Positions 53,862 to 61,308 of a stretch of 64,000 nt of DNA are shown in pieces; position 1 is the first letter of the stretch; each line of letters opens with the position of its first letter. The DNA is from CAYUZU01 sp964448675 (lineage in GTDB: Bacteria; Planctomycetota; Phycisphaerae; UBA1845; Fen-1342). The notes below the pieces were generated by a model, which saw only the letters and a list, made by a program, of their open reading frames with translations, was not told the origin of the DNA and searched no databases. The DNA lies in the NCBI GenBank assembly GCA_964448675.1, contig CAYUZU010000013.1, forward strand, positions 56,985 to 120,984. Direction: 5' to 3'. The position numbers and the translations under genes are program-made.

Positions 53862-54806
53862 ATGCCGAGCGACGCCGAAACCGCCCCGATCCATCCGATC
53901 CGGCCCGACGAGCTGGACGCCCTGCTCGTGCACCTGCTGGCCACGCCGGGCAGTCCCCGGCTGGCATGCGCAGCCCAGGTGGAAGGCATGCGGGCGTACC
54001 TGGCGACGGAAGGCATGCGCTGGCAGGGGCTCCGCTGTGGGCCGCTCGATGCGCCCCACGGGCTCTTCTTCGCCGTGCTCCTTCCCGGGGCAACCGCGAT
54101 CGTCATGATCCCGCCGCCGGGCGAACACAGCAACCGGCTGGCAGCGCAGCGCGTGATCACGCGGCGTGGTCTCGACGACTTGCGCGGCTGCCTGCTGCAC
54201 TACGCCCAGGCGCTGCTCGAGCCGGAGGCACAGCCGCGGCGTGACCTGCTGCTGGCGGCCGGCTTCACGCACCTGGCGCCGCTGTGCTACCTGGAGCGGG
54301 CGACACGTTACCCCTGGGTGGATCCGCCGGCCAGCGACAAGCTGGCATGGCTGCAGTACACGGAGGAGCGCCACGGGCTGTTCGCAGAGGTGGTGGCGGC
54401 GACATATCGCGACAGCCTGGACTGTCCGGAGCTGACGCCGCTGCGCAGCGTCGAGGACGCCCTCGCGTCACACCGGGCCAGCGGCCGGTTCGTGCCGCCG
54501 CTGTGGCAAGTGCTGGAACGCGACGGTCGGCCGGCGGGCTGCGTGCTGTGCTCGCTGCATCACCCCGGCGAGCTGCTGGAAATCGTGTACATGGGGGTGG
54601 TGCCGGCGCTGCGGCGGCAGGGTGTCGGGGCGCTGTTATTGCGCAAGGCGTTTGCCCTGAGCCGGGAGGCGGGCGCGCGACGGGTCACCGTCGTCGTTGA
54701 CGGGCGCAACACCCCGGCGCAGCGGCTGTACGAGCGGTTCGCGTTCGGCGTGGTGGGGCAGCGGGACGCGTATCTTTATCATTACGGTGGGCGGGGTCCG
54801 GCGTGA
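53862..54806 (+). CDS. GNAT-family N-acetyltransferase
   Basis: A 314-residue protein whose C-terminal half is a GNAT domain. It has VYMGVVPALRRQGVGALLLRKAFAL (acetyl-CoA-binding Q/R-x-x-G-x-G/A) followed by VVVDGRNTPAQRLYERFAFG and YLYHY. The first 150 residues look like a second, degenerate GNAT copy with no acetyl-CoA motif, as in MshD-like double-domain enzymes. The substrate is unknown. It diverges from the redoxin operon and lies just before the dnaA regulatory region. No good ribosome site is seen before the ATG. Confidence 0.8.
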   Translation: MPSDAETAPIHPIRPDELDALLVHLLATPGSPRLACAAQVEGMRAYLATEGMRWQGLRCGPLDAPHGLFFAVLLPGATAIVMIPPPGEHSNRLAAQRVITRRGLDDLRGCLLHYAQALLEPEAQPRRDLLLAAGFTHLAPLCYLERATRYPWVDPPASDKLAWLQYTEERHGLFAEVVAATYRDSLDCPELTPLRSVEDALASHRASGRFVPPLWQVLERDGRPAGCVLCSLHHPGELLEIVYMGVVPALRRQGVGALLLRKAFALSREAGARRVTVVVDGRNTPAQRLYERFAFGVVGQRDAYLYHYGGRGPA

Positions 54807-54840
54807 GGCGGTGCGGGTTCGGCGCACGGCAGGGGCACAG

Positions 54841-54862
54841 CTTGTGGACAACTTGTGCAGAC
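54841..54862 (+). promoter_or_regulatory. DnaA-box-like motif upstream of dnaA
   Basis: TGTGGACAA (54843-54851), the reverse of TTGTCCACA, differs from the E. coli consensus by one base and equals the Streptomyces-type DnaA box. It is followed by CTTGTGCAGAC. A poly-T/A stretch (AAACTTTTTTTC) begins just after it and could be an unwinding element. A partial box TTACCCACG lies at 55006-55014. Confidence 0.5.
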
Positions 54863-54939
54863 AAACTTTTTTTCAATGCATCACCGGTTGCCGCTACTCG
54901 GCTTGCGCGCCTGTTCATAGTTTTGGTCCGAGTCGTCCA

Positions 54940-54968
54940 TTGCGTACCCGCGGCGCGAGTGTTATGAT
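54940..54968 (+). promoter_or_regulatory. Promoter of dnaA
   Basis: TTGCGT (54940-54945), an exact 17-bp spacer, then TATGAT (54963-54968). Transcription would start near 54976, leaving a leader of nearly 100 nt before the start at 55073. Confidence 0.6.
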
Positions 54969-54980
54969 CCGGCTCGTCAG

Positions 54981-54998
54981 TGAACAAGACTCTGTTCA
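54981..54998. promoter_or_regulatory. Inverted repeat in the dnaA leader
   Basis: TGAACA-AGACTC-TGTTCA is a perfect 6-bp inverted repeat with a 6-bp spacer, just downstream of the predicted transcription start. It could be an operator or an RNA stem-loop. Its spacing does not match the common LexA box forms. Confidence 0.45.
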
Positions 54999-55072
54999 GG
55001 AACGGTTACCCACGTTAGACGTTTCTTCATAAACCGCTCGGCGGACACTCGTAAACATCTAGTCGTCAGCTC

Positions 55073-56512
55073 ATGAGGGATACCGTGGATCCAGCGGTAA
55101 CGGACAAACTCTGCGCCATCCGCGAGAAAGTGGCCAGTCGTATCGGTGCCAGTCGTTTTCGCACCTGGTTCGGCAATTCCACGGACTTGCGGCTTGATGG
55201 TCAGACGCTGGATGTACTGGTCACGAACCCCTTCGTCGGCAACTGGATCAGCACCAACTACATGCCTCACCTGATCGCTGCTACGCGGGAAGTGGTCGGG
55301 ACCGAGCCGCAGGTGGCCGTGCACATCGACCCGGAGGCCGTTCGGGGAAGCGAGGGGGACGCGCCTGGAAGTTCCGAGACGCAAGCGCCTGCCGCGCCGC
55401 GGCCGGCCGATGCTGCTGCAACCCCGCGTCCCAAGCCCCGCAGCCCGCAGCGCCCGGCGTTGCGCGGCGAGTTCGAATCGTTCGTGGTCGGCCCGTCCAA
55501 CGAATTGGCTTTCTCTATCGTTTCGTCGCTGGCGCGCAACCCGCGCCAGGCGTTCAAGCACCTCGTCCTGCACGGTGGCTGTGGCCTCGGCAAGACGCAC
55601 CTGCTCCAGGCCATCTGCAACGGCATCGATCGCTACCAGCCCGGCCTCGAGTGGCGCTATCTGTCGGGTGAGGAATTCACCAACGAGTTCATCTATGCGG
55701 TCAAGGGCGGGCGGATCGACAACTTCCGCGCCCGCTTCCGCAACGTGGACCTGCTCGTCATCGACGACATCCACTTCCTCGCCAACAAGAAGGCCACCCA
55801 GGAGGAGTTCCTCCACACGTTCAACGCGATCGACGCCTCGGGCAAGACGGTGGTGCTGTCGTCGGACCGCCACCCGCGCACCATCGCGACGCTGTCCGAG
55901 CCGCTCATCGACCGGCTCATCGCGTCGATGGTGGTCGAGGTGCAGCCGCCCGACTTCGCTACCCGGCGCGAGATCCTGCGCCGCCGGGCCCTGGCCATGC
56001 AATGCACGCTGACCGATGAGCTGCTCGACTTCCTCGCGCAGCGCATCACGCGCAACGTGCGCGAGCTGGAAGGCGCGCTCTACAAGCTCACGGCGTACGC
56101 CTCGCTGACGAAGGAGCGTGTTACGCTCGACATGGCGCGACACGTGGTCGAGGACTACGTCGCCGGCGCGCGGCCACCCGAGGCCACCGAGATCGAGCGC
56201 GGCGTCGCCGAGCACTTCGGCGTGTCGCGCGAGGCGCTGCGGTCCAACTCGCGCGATCGCACGGTGACCCATGCCCGCGCGACGGCCATGTACCTCATCC
56301 GCCAGCACACGCGCATGAGCTTCCCGGAGATCGGCCGGCTGCTGGGCAACAAGCAGCACTCGACCGTGCTGATGGCCGTGCGCCGCGTGCAGGAGCTGCT
56401 CGCCAAGAACGCGGAGTTGTCGTGGAAGACGCCCGCCGGGCTGCAGCAGGCCACCATGCAGAACGTGATCGACCGGCTCGAGCAGCGCCTGCTGCGGAAC
56501 GACTGCGACTGA
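55073..56512 (+). CDS. dnaA: Chromosomal replication initiator DnaA
   Basis: A 479-residue DnaA. It has an N-terminal domain I (RFRTWFGNST), a proline-rich linker (~105-140), and the AAA+ domain with GGCGLGKTHLLQ (Walker A, ~168), LLVIDDIHFL (Walker B, ~227), the sensor region VVLSSDRHPRTI and RLIASMVVEVQPPD. The C-terminal helix-turn-helix carries GNKQHSTVLMAVRRV, the DnaA-box-binding signature. Length is typical. dnaN does not follow; the next genes are a micro-lipoprotein and a phosphatase, so dnaA is separated from the usual dnaA-dnaN-recF order. The upstream 266-bp region has a promoter and a DnaA-box-like motif. Confidence 0.97.
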   Translation: MRDTVDPAVTDKLCAIREKVASRIGASRFRTWFGNSTDLRLDGQTLDVLVTNPFVGNWISTNYMPHLIAATREVVGTEPQVAVHIDPEAVRGSEGDAPGSSETQAPAAPRPADAAATPRPKPRSPQRPALRGEFESFVVGPSNELAFSIVSSLARNPRQAFKHLVLHGGCGLGKTHLLQAICNGIDRYQPGLEWRYLSGEEFTNEFIYAVKGGRIDNFRARFRNVDLLVIDDIHFLANKKATQEEFLHTFNAIDASGKTVVLSSDRHPRTIATLSEPLIDRLIASMVVEVQPPDFATRREILRRRALAMQCTLTDELLDFLAQRITRNVRELEGALYKLTAYASLTKERVTLDMARHVVEDYVAGARPPEATEIERGVAEHFGVSREALRSNSRDRTVTHARATAMYLIRQHTRMSFPEIGRLLGNKQHSTVLMAVRRVQELLAKNAELSWKTPAGLQQATMQNVIDRLEQRLLRNDCD

Positions 56513-56620
56513 ACGATCAGCGAGGGCGCCACAGCGTCGGACAAGGGCGGCACGGAGGCCGCCCGCTGTCTTGCCACCCCCGGCCCAGCCTCCCCCCTAC
56601 TGATCCACCCCCCGACCCTT

Positions 56621-56626
56621 TATAAT
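56621..56626 (+). promoter_or_regulatory. TATAAT -10 element before the micro-lipoprotein gene
   Basis: A perfect TATAAT 62 bp before the start at 56688. A -35 partner is weak (TACTGA, 17 bp upstream). It likely drives the micro-lipoprotein and the phosphatase gene. Confidence 0.5.
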
Positions 56627-56687
56627 GCGCCGTGCGGCGCGGCCGGGCCCGCCGCCGCGCTGGACCGATCATCACGAGGACGGATCA

Positions 56688-56888
56688 ATGCTGCGACCGA
56701 ACTATCTTCGTCGAGTGGCCCTGCTGACGCCGACCGCGGGTCTGCTGCTGGCCAACGGCTGTATGGCGGCGCTCGAGAGCGGCCTCGACCGGGTGCTGGC
56801 CCCGGCGGCGGCGGGCAACCTGCTGGTCGCCCCGTACAGCCCGCTGTTCGGCGTTGTGCAGGCTATCGCGCGGCTGGCGCAGGGGTAG
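56688..56888 (+). CDS. Micro-lipoprotein-like exported peptide, unknown function
   Basis: 66 residues: a basic N-terminus, a hydrophobic span (VALLTPTAGLLLANGC) ending in a weak lipobox, then an Ala/Leu/Val-rich amphipathic stretch and a short hydrophobic end (FGVVQAIARL). GAGGA lies about seven bases before the ATG, and a TATAAT is upstream. It ends 3 bp before the GTG of the phosphatase gene, so the two are probably cotranscribed. It has no recognised family, and its size and style are shared with the other tiny frame at 26716. Confidence 0.6.
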   Translation: MLRPNYLRRVALLTPTAGLLLANGCMAALESGLDRVLAPAAAGNLLVAPYSPLFGVVQAIARLAQG

Positions 56889-56891
56889 CGT

Positions 56892-58523
56892 GTGGCAACG
56901 CTGATCGTGCACGTGCCAGGGAATGTGCCACACTCGGTCGACCTGACCGAAAAGCCGATCATTGTCGGCCGCGCCGCCCACTGCGATGTGCGCCTGTTCA
57001 GCGAAGAGGTCTCGCGCGAGCACGCCCACATCTGGATCGACGAGAACGGCTGTGCCGTCGTCGCCGACCAGAACTCGAAGAACGGCACGCGGGTCGACGG
57101 CGGCGAGATCTACCGCGGGGCGGCGCGCATCGCGAGCAAGTCGATCCGCATCGGCGACTTCGAGCTGGAGCTGGTCGGGGCCGCCCCGCCGCCGGCCGAA
57201 CACGAAACGGTGCGCTTCAAGCCGGACCTGCCCACGGCGGTCGGCGAGCGCAGCTTCTACCGCTCGACGACAAGCATCGATCTCAACCAGCAGCGGCTGA
57301 CGCTGCTGATGAGCCTGACCGAGCGCATCGGCGGCGCATTCGAGCGCAAGCAACTGCTGCAGGAGGCGTTGGATGCCTGCTGCGAGACGCTCGGCTTCGA
57401 GCGCGGCCTGATCGCGCTGCGCACCAGCCGCGGCGACACCGAGCTGCCCGTGACGCGCAACATCCAGCGCGATGAGACCGGCGCGTACACCGTCAGCCGC
57501 ACGCTCATCAACCGCGCGCTGCTGCACGGGGAGTGCGCCGTCGTCAATGACCCCGCGGTCGATCTCGTCGGCAATATCAGCGAAAGCCTGGTGCGCTTCC
57601 CGATCTGCTCGGCCCTGTGCGTGCCCATCCTGCACCGCGACGAGATCCTGGGGGTCATCTACGGCGACCGCATCACGCAGGCCTCGACGTACACGCCGGA
57701 GGACAGCGAGTTCCTCGCCGCCATCGCACAGCAGGTGGGGGTCGGGCTGGCCAATCTGCGCATGTTCGAGCGGCACGTGCAGATGCAGAAGGTGATGGAG
57801 GAGATCAAGCAGGCCCGCACCATCCAGCAGCGCCTGCTGCCGGCCCAGCCCCTCTGCGCCGGCCGCGTCACCCTGGCCGGCTTCAACGCGCCGTCCTCCG
57901 CGGTCGGCGGCGACTACTTCGACTACTTCGCGCTGGATGACGGGCGGATCGGCCTCGTCATCGCCGACGTCACCGGCCACGGCCTCGGCGCGTCGCTGGT
58001 GATGGCCAACTTCCAGTCCGCGGTGCACGTAACGCTGACCGGCGACATCCTGCTGACCGAAGCCGCCATGCGGCTCAACCGCCTCGTCTGCCGCAGCACC
58101 CCGTCGAGCGTGTTCATCACGGCGATCCTGGGCCGGCTGAATCCGAAGACCGGGCACATCGAGTACGTCAACGCCGGCCATCACGGCCCGCTGCTGCTGC
58201 ACCGACAGGACGTGCGGTTCATGCCGGAGGGGCTGGCATTCATGCTCGGCTTCGAGCCGGATACCGAGTTCCACCTGCAGGAGATTCCTCCCGCCGATGA
58301 CCTCGACGCCGTGTTGTTCTACACCGACGGCCTGATCGAGGCGGCCAACAGTGACGGGCAGTTGCTCGACCTGGACCCGGTGGCCGACGCGCTGAAGAAG
58401 ATGCCGCAGCGCACGACCGAGACGCTCATCCGGACCGCGCTCAGCGTGGTCGACGGCCACGTCGGCGCGTCGAAGTACGACGACGACCTGACGCTTCTCG
58501 CGCTCCAATACGGCAGACAATGA
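56892..58523 (+). CDS. FHA-GAF-PP2C (SpoIIE/RsbU-type) serine phosphatase
   Basis: A 543-residue signalling protein. An FHA domain (~20-100, IIVGRAAHCDVRLFSEEVSREHAHI, KNGTRVDG) binds phosphothreonine. A GAF domain (~140-300) follows, then a SpoIIE/RsbU PP2C phosphatase (~320-540). The phosphatase has VGGDYFDYFALDDGRIGLVIADVTGHGLGASLVMA (metal-binding Asp residues), YVNAGHHGPLLL and DAVLFYTDGLIEAANSDG. Such proteins usually dephosphorylate anti-sigma antagonists and control sigma-factor partner switching. It starts with GTG, 3 bp after the micro-lipoprotein gene. No kinase or anti-sigma gene is adjacent. Confidence 0.9.
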   Translation: MATLIVHVPGNVPHSVDLTEKPIIVGRAAHCDVRLFSEEVSREHAHIWIDENGCAVVADQNSKNGTRVDGGEIYRGAARIASKSIRIGDFELELVGAAPPPAEHETVRFKPDLPTAVGERSFYRSTTSIDLNQQRLTLLMSLTERIGGAFERKQLLQEALDACCETLGFERGLIALRTSRGDTELPVTRNIQRDETGAYTVSRTLINRALLHGECAVVNDPAVDLVGNISESLVRFPICSALCVPILHRDEILGVIYGDRITQASTYTPEDSEFLAAIAQQVGVGLANLRMFERHVQMQKVMEEIKQARTIQQRLLPAQPLCAGRVTLAGFNAPSSAVGGDYFDYFALDDGRIGLVIADVTGHGLGASLVMANFQSAVHVTLTGDILLTEAAMRLNRLVCRSTPSSVFITAILGRLNPKTGHIEYVNAGHHGPLLLHRQDVRFMPEGLAFMLGFEPDTEFHLQEIPPADDLDAVLFYTDGLIEAANSDGQLLDLDPVADALKKMPQRTTETLIRTALSVVDGHVGASKYDDDLTLLALQYGRQ

Positions 58524-58596
58524 TCCATGATCAACGACCGGTGACCGCACGGCGCCGGCGCGCGGGATCACCTGTCACCTGGGCCCCCGCTCCCCC

Positions 58597-59397
58597 TCAC
58601 GCCTCCGGCAATGCCTCGTCACTCGGCTCGTCGGTCAGGCGCAGGAAGATGTCCTCCAGCCGTCCATCCATCTTCGACTGCTGTCGCAACTCGCTCAGCG
58701 TACCCAGCGCGATCAGCCGACCATGGTTGATGATCCCGATGCGGTCCGCGACCTGCTCGGCAACGTCCAGCGTGTGTGTGCTCATGAACACCGCCCCGCC
58801 TGCCGCGGTCAGCTCGCGAAAAATGGTCTTGATCACACGTGCCGTGCGCGGGTCGAGCCCGACCATCGGCTCGTCGACCACCAGCACGCGCGGCGCGTGA
58901 ATCAGCGCCGCCGCCAGCGCCACCCGCTGCTTCATCCCGTGGCTGTACGTCTCGCACAGCTCGTCGATGAAGCTGTCCAGGTCCAGCCGCCGGTTCAGGT
59001 CGACCATGCGCTCGGCCGCCGCCGCATCCGGCACCCCGTACATCTCGCGGGCGAAGTTGATGAACTCGCGGCCGGTGAGCTTCTCGTAGACGAAGGGCTG
59101 GTCGGGCACGTAAGCCAGGTACTGCTTGGCGCGGCGACCATCGCGCCGCATGTCGTGCCCGCAGACACGGATCGCGCCCCGGTCCGGGCGCAGCAGCCCG
59201 GTGGTCATCTTCAGCGTGGTGGTCTTGCCGGCCCCGTTGGGCCCGAGAAACGCGAACAGCTCGCCCGGCGCGATCGCCAGCGACAAGTCCTCGACCGCCA
59301 CCTTCCGCCCGAACACCTTGCGCACCCGGTCAATGTCCACCAACACCCCGGGCGCACGCGCCGCCGCATCCACTTGCTCGGCAGGCTCAGACTTCAT
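58597..59397 (-). CDS. ABC transporter ATP-binding protein
   Basis: A 266-residue ABC ATPase with FLGPNGAGKTTTLKM (Walker A), LAYVPDQPFVYEKLTG (Q-loop region), YSHGMKQRVALAAALIHAP (signature), VLVVDEPMVGLDPRT (Walker B and D-loop) and MSTHTLDVAEQVADRIGII (H-loop). The D-loop GLDPRT and the lolD/Nat-like sequence suggest a multidrug or Nat-type exporter subunit, but no permease gene is adjacent. The ATG at 59397 is preferred. An ATG 57 bp upstream is in frame but has a Gly/Ala/Arg-rich start. It precedes the anchored-protein gene in the same leftward unit. Confidence 0.88.
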   Translation of the reverse strand: MKSEPAEQVDAAARAPGVLVDIDRVRKVFGRKVAVEDLSLAIAPGELFAFLGPNGAGKTTTLKMTTGLLRPDRGAIRVCGHDMRRDGRRAKQYLAYVPDQPFVYEKLTGREFINFAREMYGVPDAAAAERMVDLNRRLDLDSFIDELCETYSHGMKQRVALAAALIHAPRVLVVDEPMVGLDPRTARVIKTIFRELTAAGGAVFMSTHTLDVAEQVADRIGIINHGRLIALGTLSELRQQSKMDGRLEDIFLRLTDEPSDEALPEA

Positions 59398-59480
59398 GGC
59401 CGGCAGATACCCTCTCTCTGCTCTCGCGGCGGCGGCATCCCCGCCGGCGAGCACGCGGCCGCCGCGCCGGCAGCGGCCGC

Positions 59481-60347
59481 CTAGTCATCGATCATCTGCG
59501 CCCAGTCGTTGGGCACGCGCTCGACCGCGTCGGCAAGCGTCTCGGCATTATACGCCTCGTCGATCAGCGTCAGGCGTCCGAGCAACGGCAAGGTCACCAC
59601 CTGCCGCAACACCCGGCCGTCCGCCGCCACCCACGCCGTCGCGTTGCCGCCTTCGACCACGAACGCCTCGACCGGCGTGCCGCGGTGCATGATGGTCTCC
59701 TTGCGCGTCACGCGGATGACCAGCGGCTCCAGCTCGATCCCGCTTTCCTCGAGACCCGGCACCACCTGCGCCAGCGGGTCCAGCAGCTTCAGCCGCCAGG
59801 TCTGGCCGACGTACAGTTGCGGCAGGCGATCGAACGGCCGGATCACGTCACCCAGCATCGCGGGCGATTCCGAGTCGAGCAGGAACTCGCCCCGCCGCGG
59901 CCCGACCTGCCACACGCAGGCGAACTCGCGGCGCACGATCGACGCTCCCTCCAGCGACACGCGCAGCCCCAGCCCATACATCCGGAAGTCGACCTCGTCG
60001 ACGTAGTTCTCGCTGACGCGGTAGGTGATGTCCGTTTCGAGGCGCACCTGCGGCGTCCGCAACCCCGTGGGCAACTGCAGCCGCTGGAGCACCGTCGTCG
60101 TGCTCGTCACCGCGATGTCGCTCTTGCCCTTGCGGTTGGCGCGCGTCCAGCTGCGCCCCACCAGGCGACCCTCGTCGTCATACACGCCCACCTGCGCCCG
60201 GCGCCACTCGTCCGGCGCCAGCGTCTGCGCATCGGTGGGCGGGACATCGTTCGGCAACCAATGCGGTACGACGTCGCGCAGGATGATCCCGGCGTTGGCA
60301 AGGATCATCAGCGTCGCGGTCGAGATTCCGATCCAGCGATTGAGCAT
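59481..60347 (-). CDS. Membrane-anchored protein beside the ABC ATPase, unknown function
   Basis: A 288-residue protein with one N-terminal helix (WIGISTATLMILANAGIIL) and a beta-rich periplasmic part. It includes RLETDITYRVSENYVDEVDFRMYGLGL, WRLKLLDPLAQVVPGLEESG and an end region with KETIMHRGTPVEAFVVEGGNATAWVAADGRVLRQ. I do not recognise a family. The ATG at 60347 is preferred because TATACC sits just upstream on the same strand and TAGG precedes it. An in-frame ATG at 60395 would put the anchor further from the start. Confidence 0.68.
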   Translation of the reverse strand: MLNRWIGISTATLMILANAGIILRDVVPHWLPNDVPPTDAQTLAPDEWRRAQVGVYDDEGRLVGRSWTRANRKGKSDIAVTSTTTVLQRLQLPTGLRTPQVRLETDITYRVSENYVDEVDFRMYGLGLRVSLEGASIVRREFACVWQVGPRRGEFLLDSESPAMLGDVIRPFDRLPQLYVGQTWRLKLLDPLAQVVPGLEESGIELEPLVIRVTRKETIMHRGTPVEAFVVEGGNATAWVAADGRVLRQVVTLPLLGRLTLIDEAYNAETLADAVERVPNDWAQMIDD

Positions 60348-60507
60348 CCTATTTCTATGGTATACGTCGCCGGCAAGGAGGGCCACGACGGCCACCAGGC
60401 CATCGTGTCACCGTCGGCGAAAAACGTCCCCCGTTGGGGCGGTTTCAGCGGCGCAGGCGACCGCCAATCGGCAACTGCGCGGTGCGGTTTCGCCGGGGAA
60501 ATACCGC

Positions 60508-61278
60508 GTGAATCATCGACCGGGCGCCCTTGACCGCCGCGCCGCTTTTCACGATTATCTGGCGGCAGGCTTAAGGGAGTTGCACATCAACTCGTTTGTT
60601 TTTCCAAAATGGACGAACAAGCTGCGGGTCATGGTGGCCGCGGTGGTGGTCATTGCGCTCCCGTACGTTGGGCTCCTCGTGACTTACGGCTTCTCGCCCG
60701 ACGCCACCGACGTCGGCTACGCCCCGCTCCAACCGATCGCCTACAGCCACAAGCTCCACGCGGGGGACCTCGGCATCGACTGCCGCTACTGCCACGTCGG
60801 TGTCGACAAGGGCGCCCACGCCGTCATCCCCCCGACACAGACCTGCATCAACTGCCATAGCACCGATTACGGCGTCCACAAGGAAAGCCCCAAGCTCGTG
60901 CTCCTGCGGGAGGCCTACTACGGCAGTGAGAACACCCCCGCCGGCCTGCCCATCCCCTGGGTGCGAGTGCATGACCTCCCGGGCTACGCCTACTTCGACC
61001 ACAGCGCCCATGTCAATCGCGGCGTCGGATGCGTCTCCTGCCACGGCCGCATCGACCGGATGGAAGTCGTCTATCAGGCCGAGCCCCTCAGTATGGGCTG
61101 GTGCCTCGAATGCCACCGCAACCCGCAACCCAATCTGCGGCCCCTTGATGAAGTGACGAACATGACCTGGATCCCGCCCGGTGGCCCTGACGCCGCCGAG
61201 TATGGCCAGAAACTGTACGAGCAATACAACATCCGCGGCGTGGAGTACCTGCAAAGCTGCTCCGTTTGCCATCGCTGA
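60508..61278 (+). CDS. actA: Alternative complex III pentaheme cytochrome c subunit
   Basis: A 256-residue cytochrome with an N-terminal membrane anchor (VMVAAVVVIALPYVGLLVTYG) and five CxxCH heme-binding motifs (CRYCH, CINCH, CVSCH, CLECH, CSVCH), as expected for ActA. In alternative complex III, ActA carries electrons from the quinol-oxidising core towards cytochrome oxidase. The GTG at 60508 has GGGGAA about eight bases before it. A downstream in-frame TTG is less likely because its ribosome site is too close. It is followed by actB. Confidence 0.9.
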   Translation: MNHRPGALDRRAAFHDYLAAGLRELHINSFVFPKWTNKLRVMVAAVVVIALPYVGLLVTYGFSPDATDVGYAPLQPIAYSHKLHAGDLGIDCRYCHVGVDKGAHAVIPPTQTCINCHSTDYGVHKESPKLVLLREAYYGSENTPAGLPIPWVRVHDLPGYAYFDHSAHVNRGVGCVSCHGRIDRMEVVYQAEPLSMGWCLECHRNPQPNLRPLDEVTNMTWIPPGGPDAAEYGQKLYEQYNIRGVEYLQSCSVCHR

Positions 61279-61308
61279 GCACCGCGGCGCAACGACGAAG
61301 GAAGTACC

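Noticed and set aside
54981..54998. LexA (SOS) box in the dnaA leader
   Set aside because: The half-sites GAAC and GTTC are separated by 8 bp, unlike the usual Gram-positive (4 bp) or alpha-proteobacterial direct-repeat forms.
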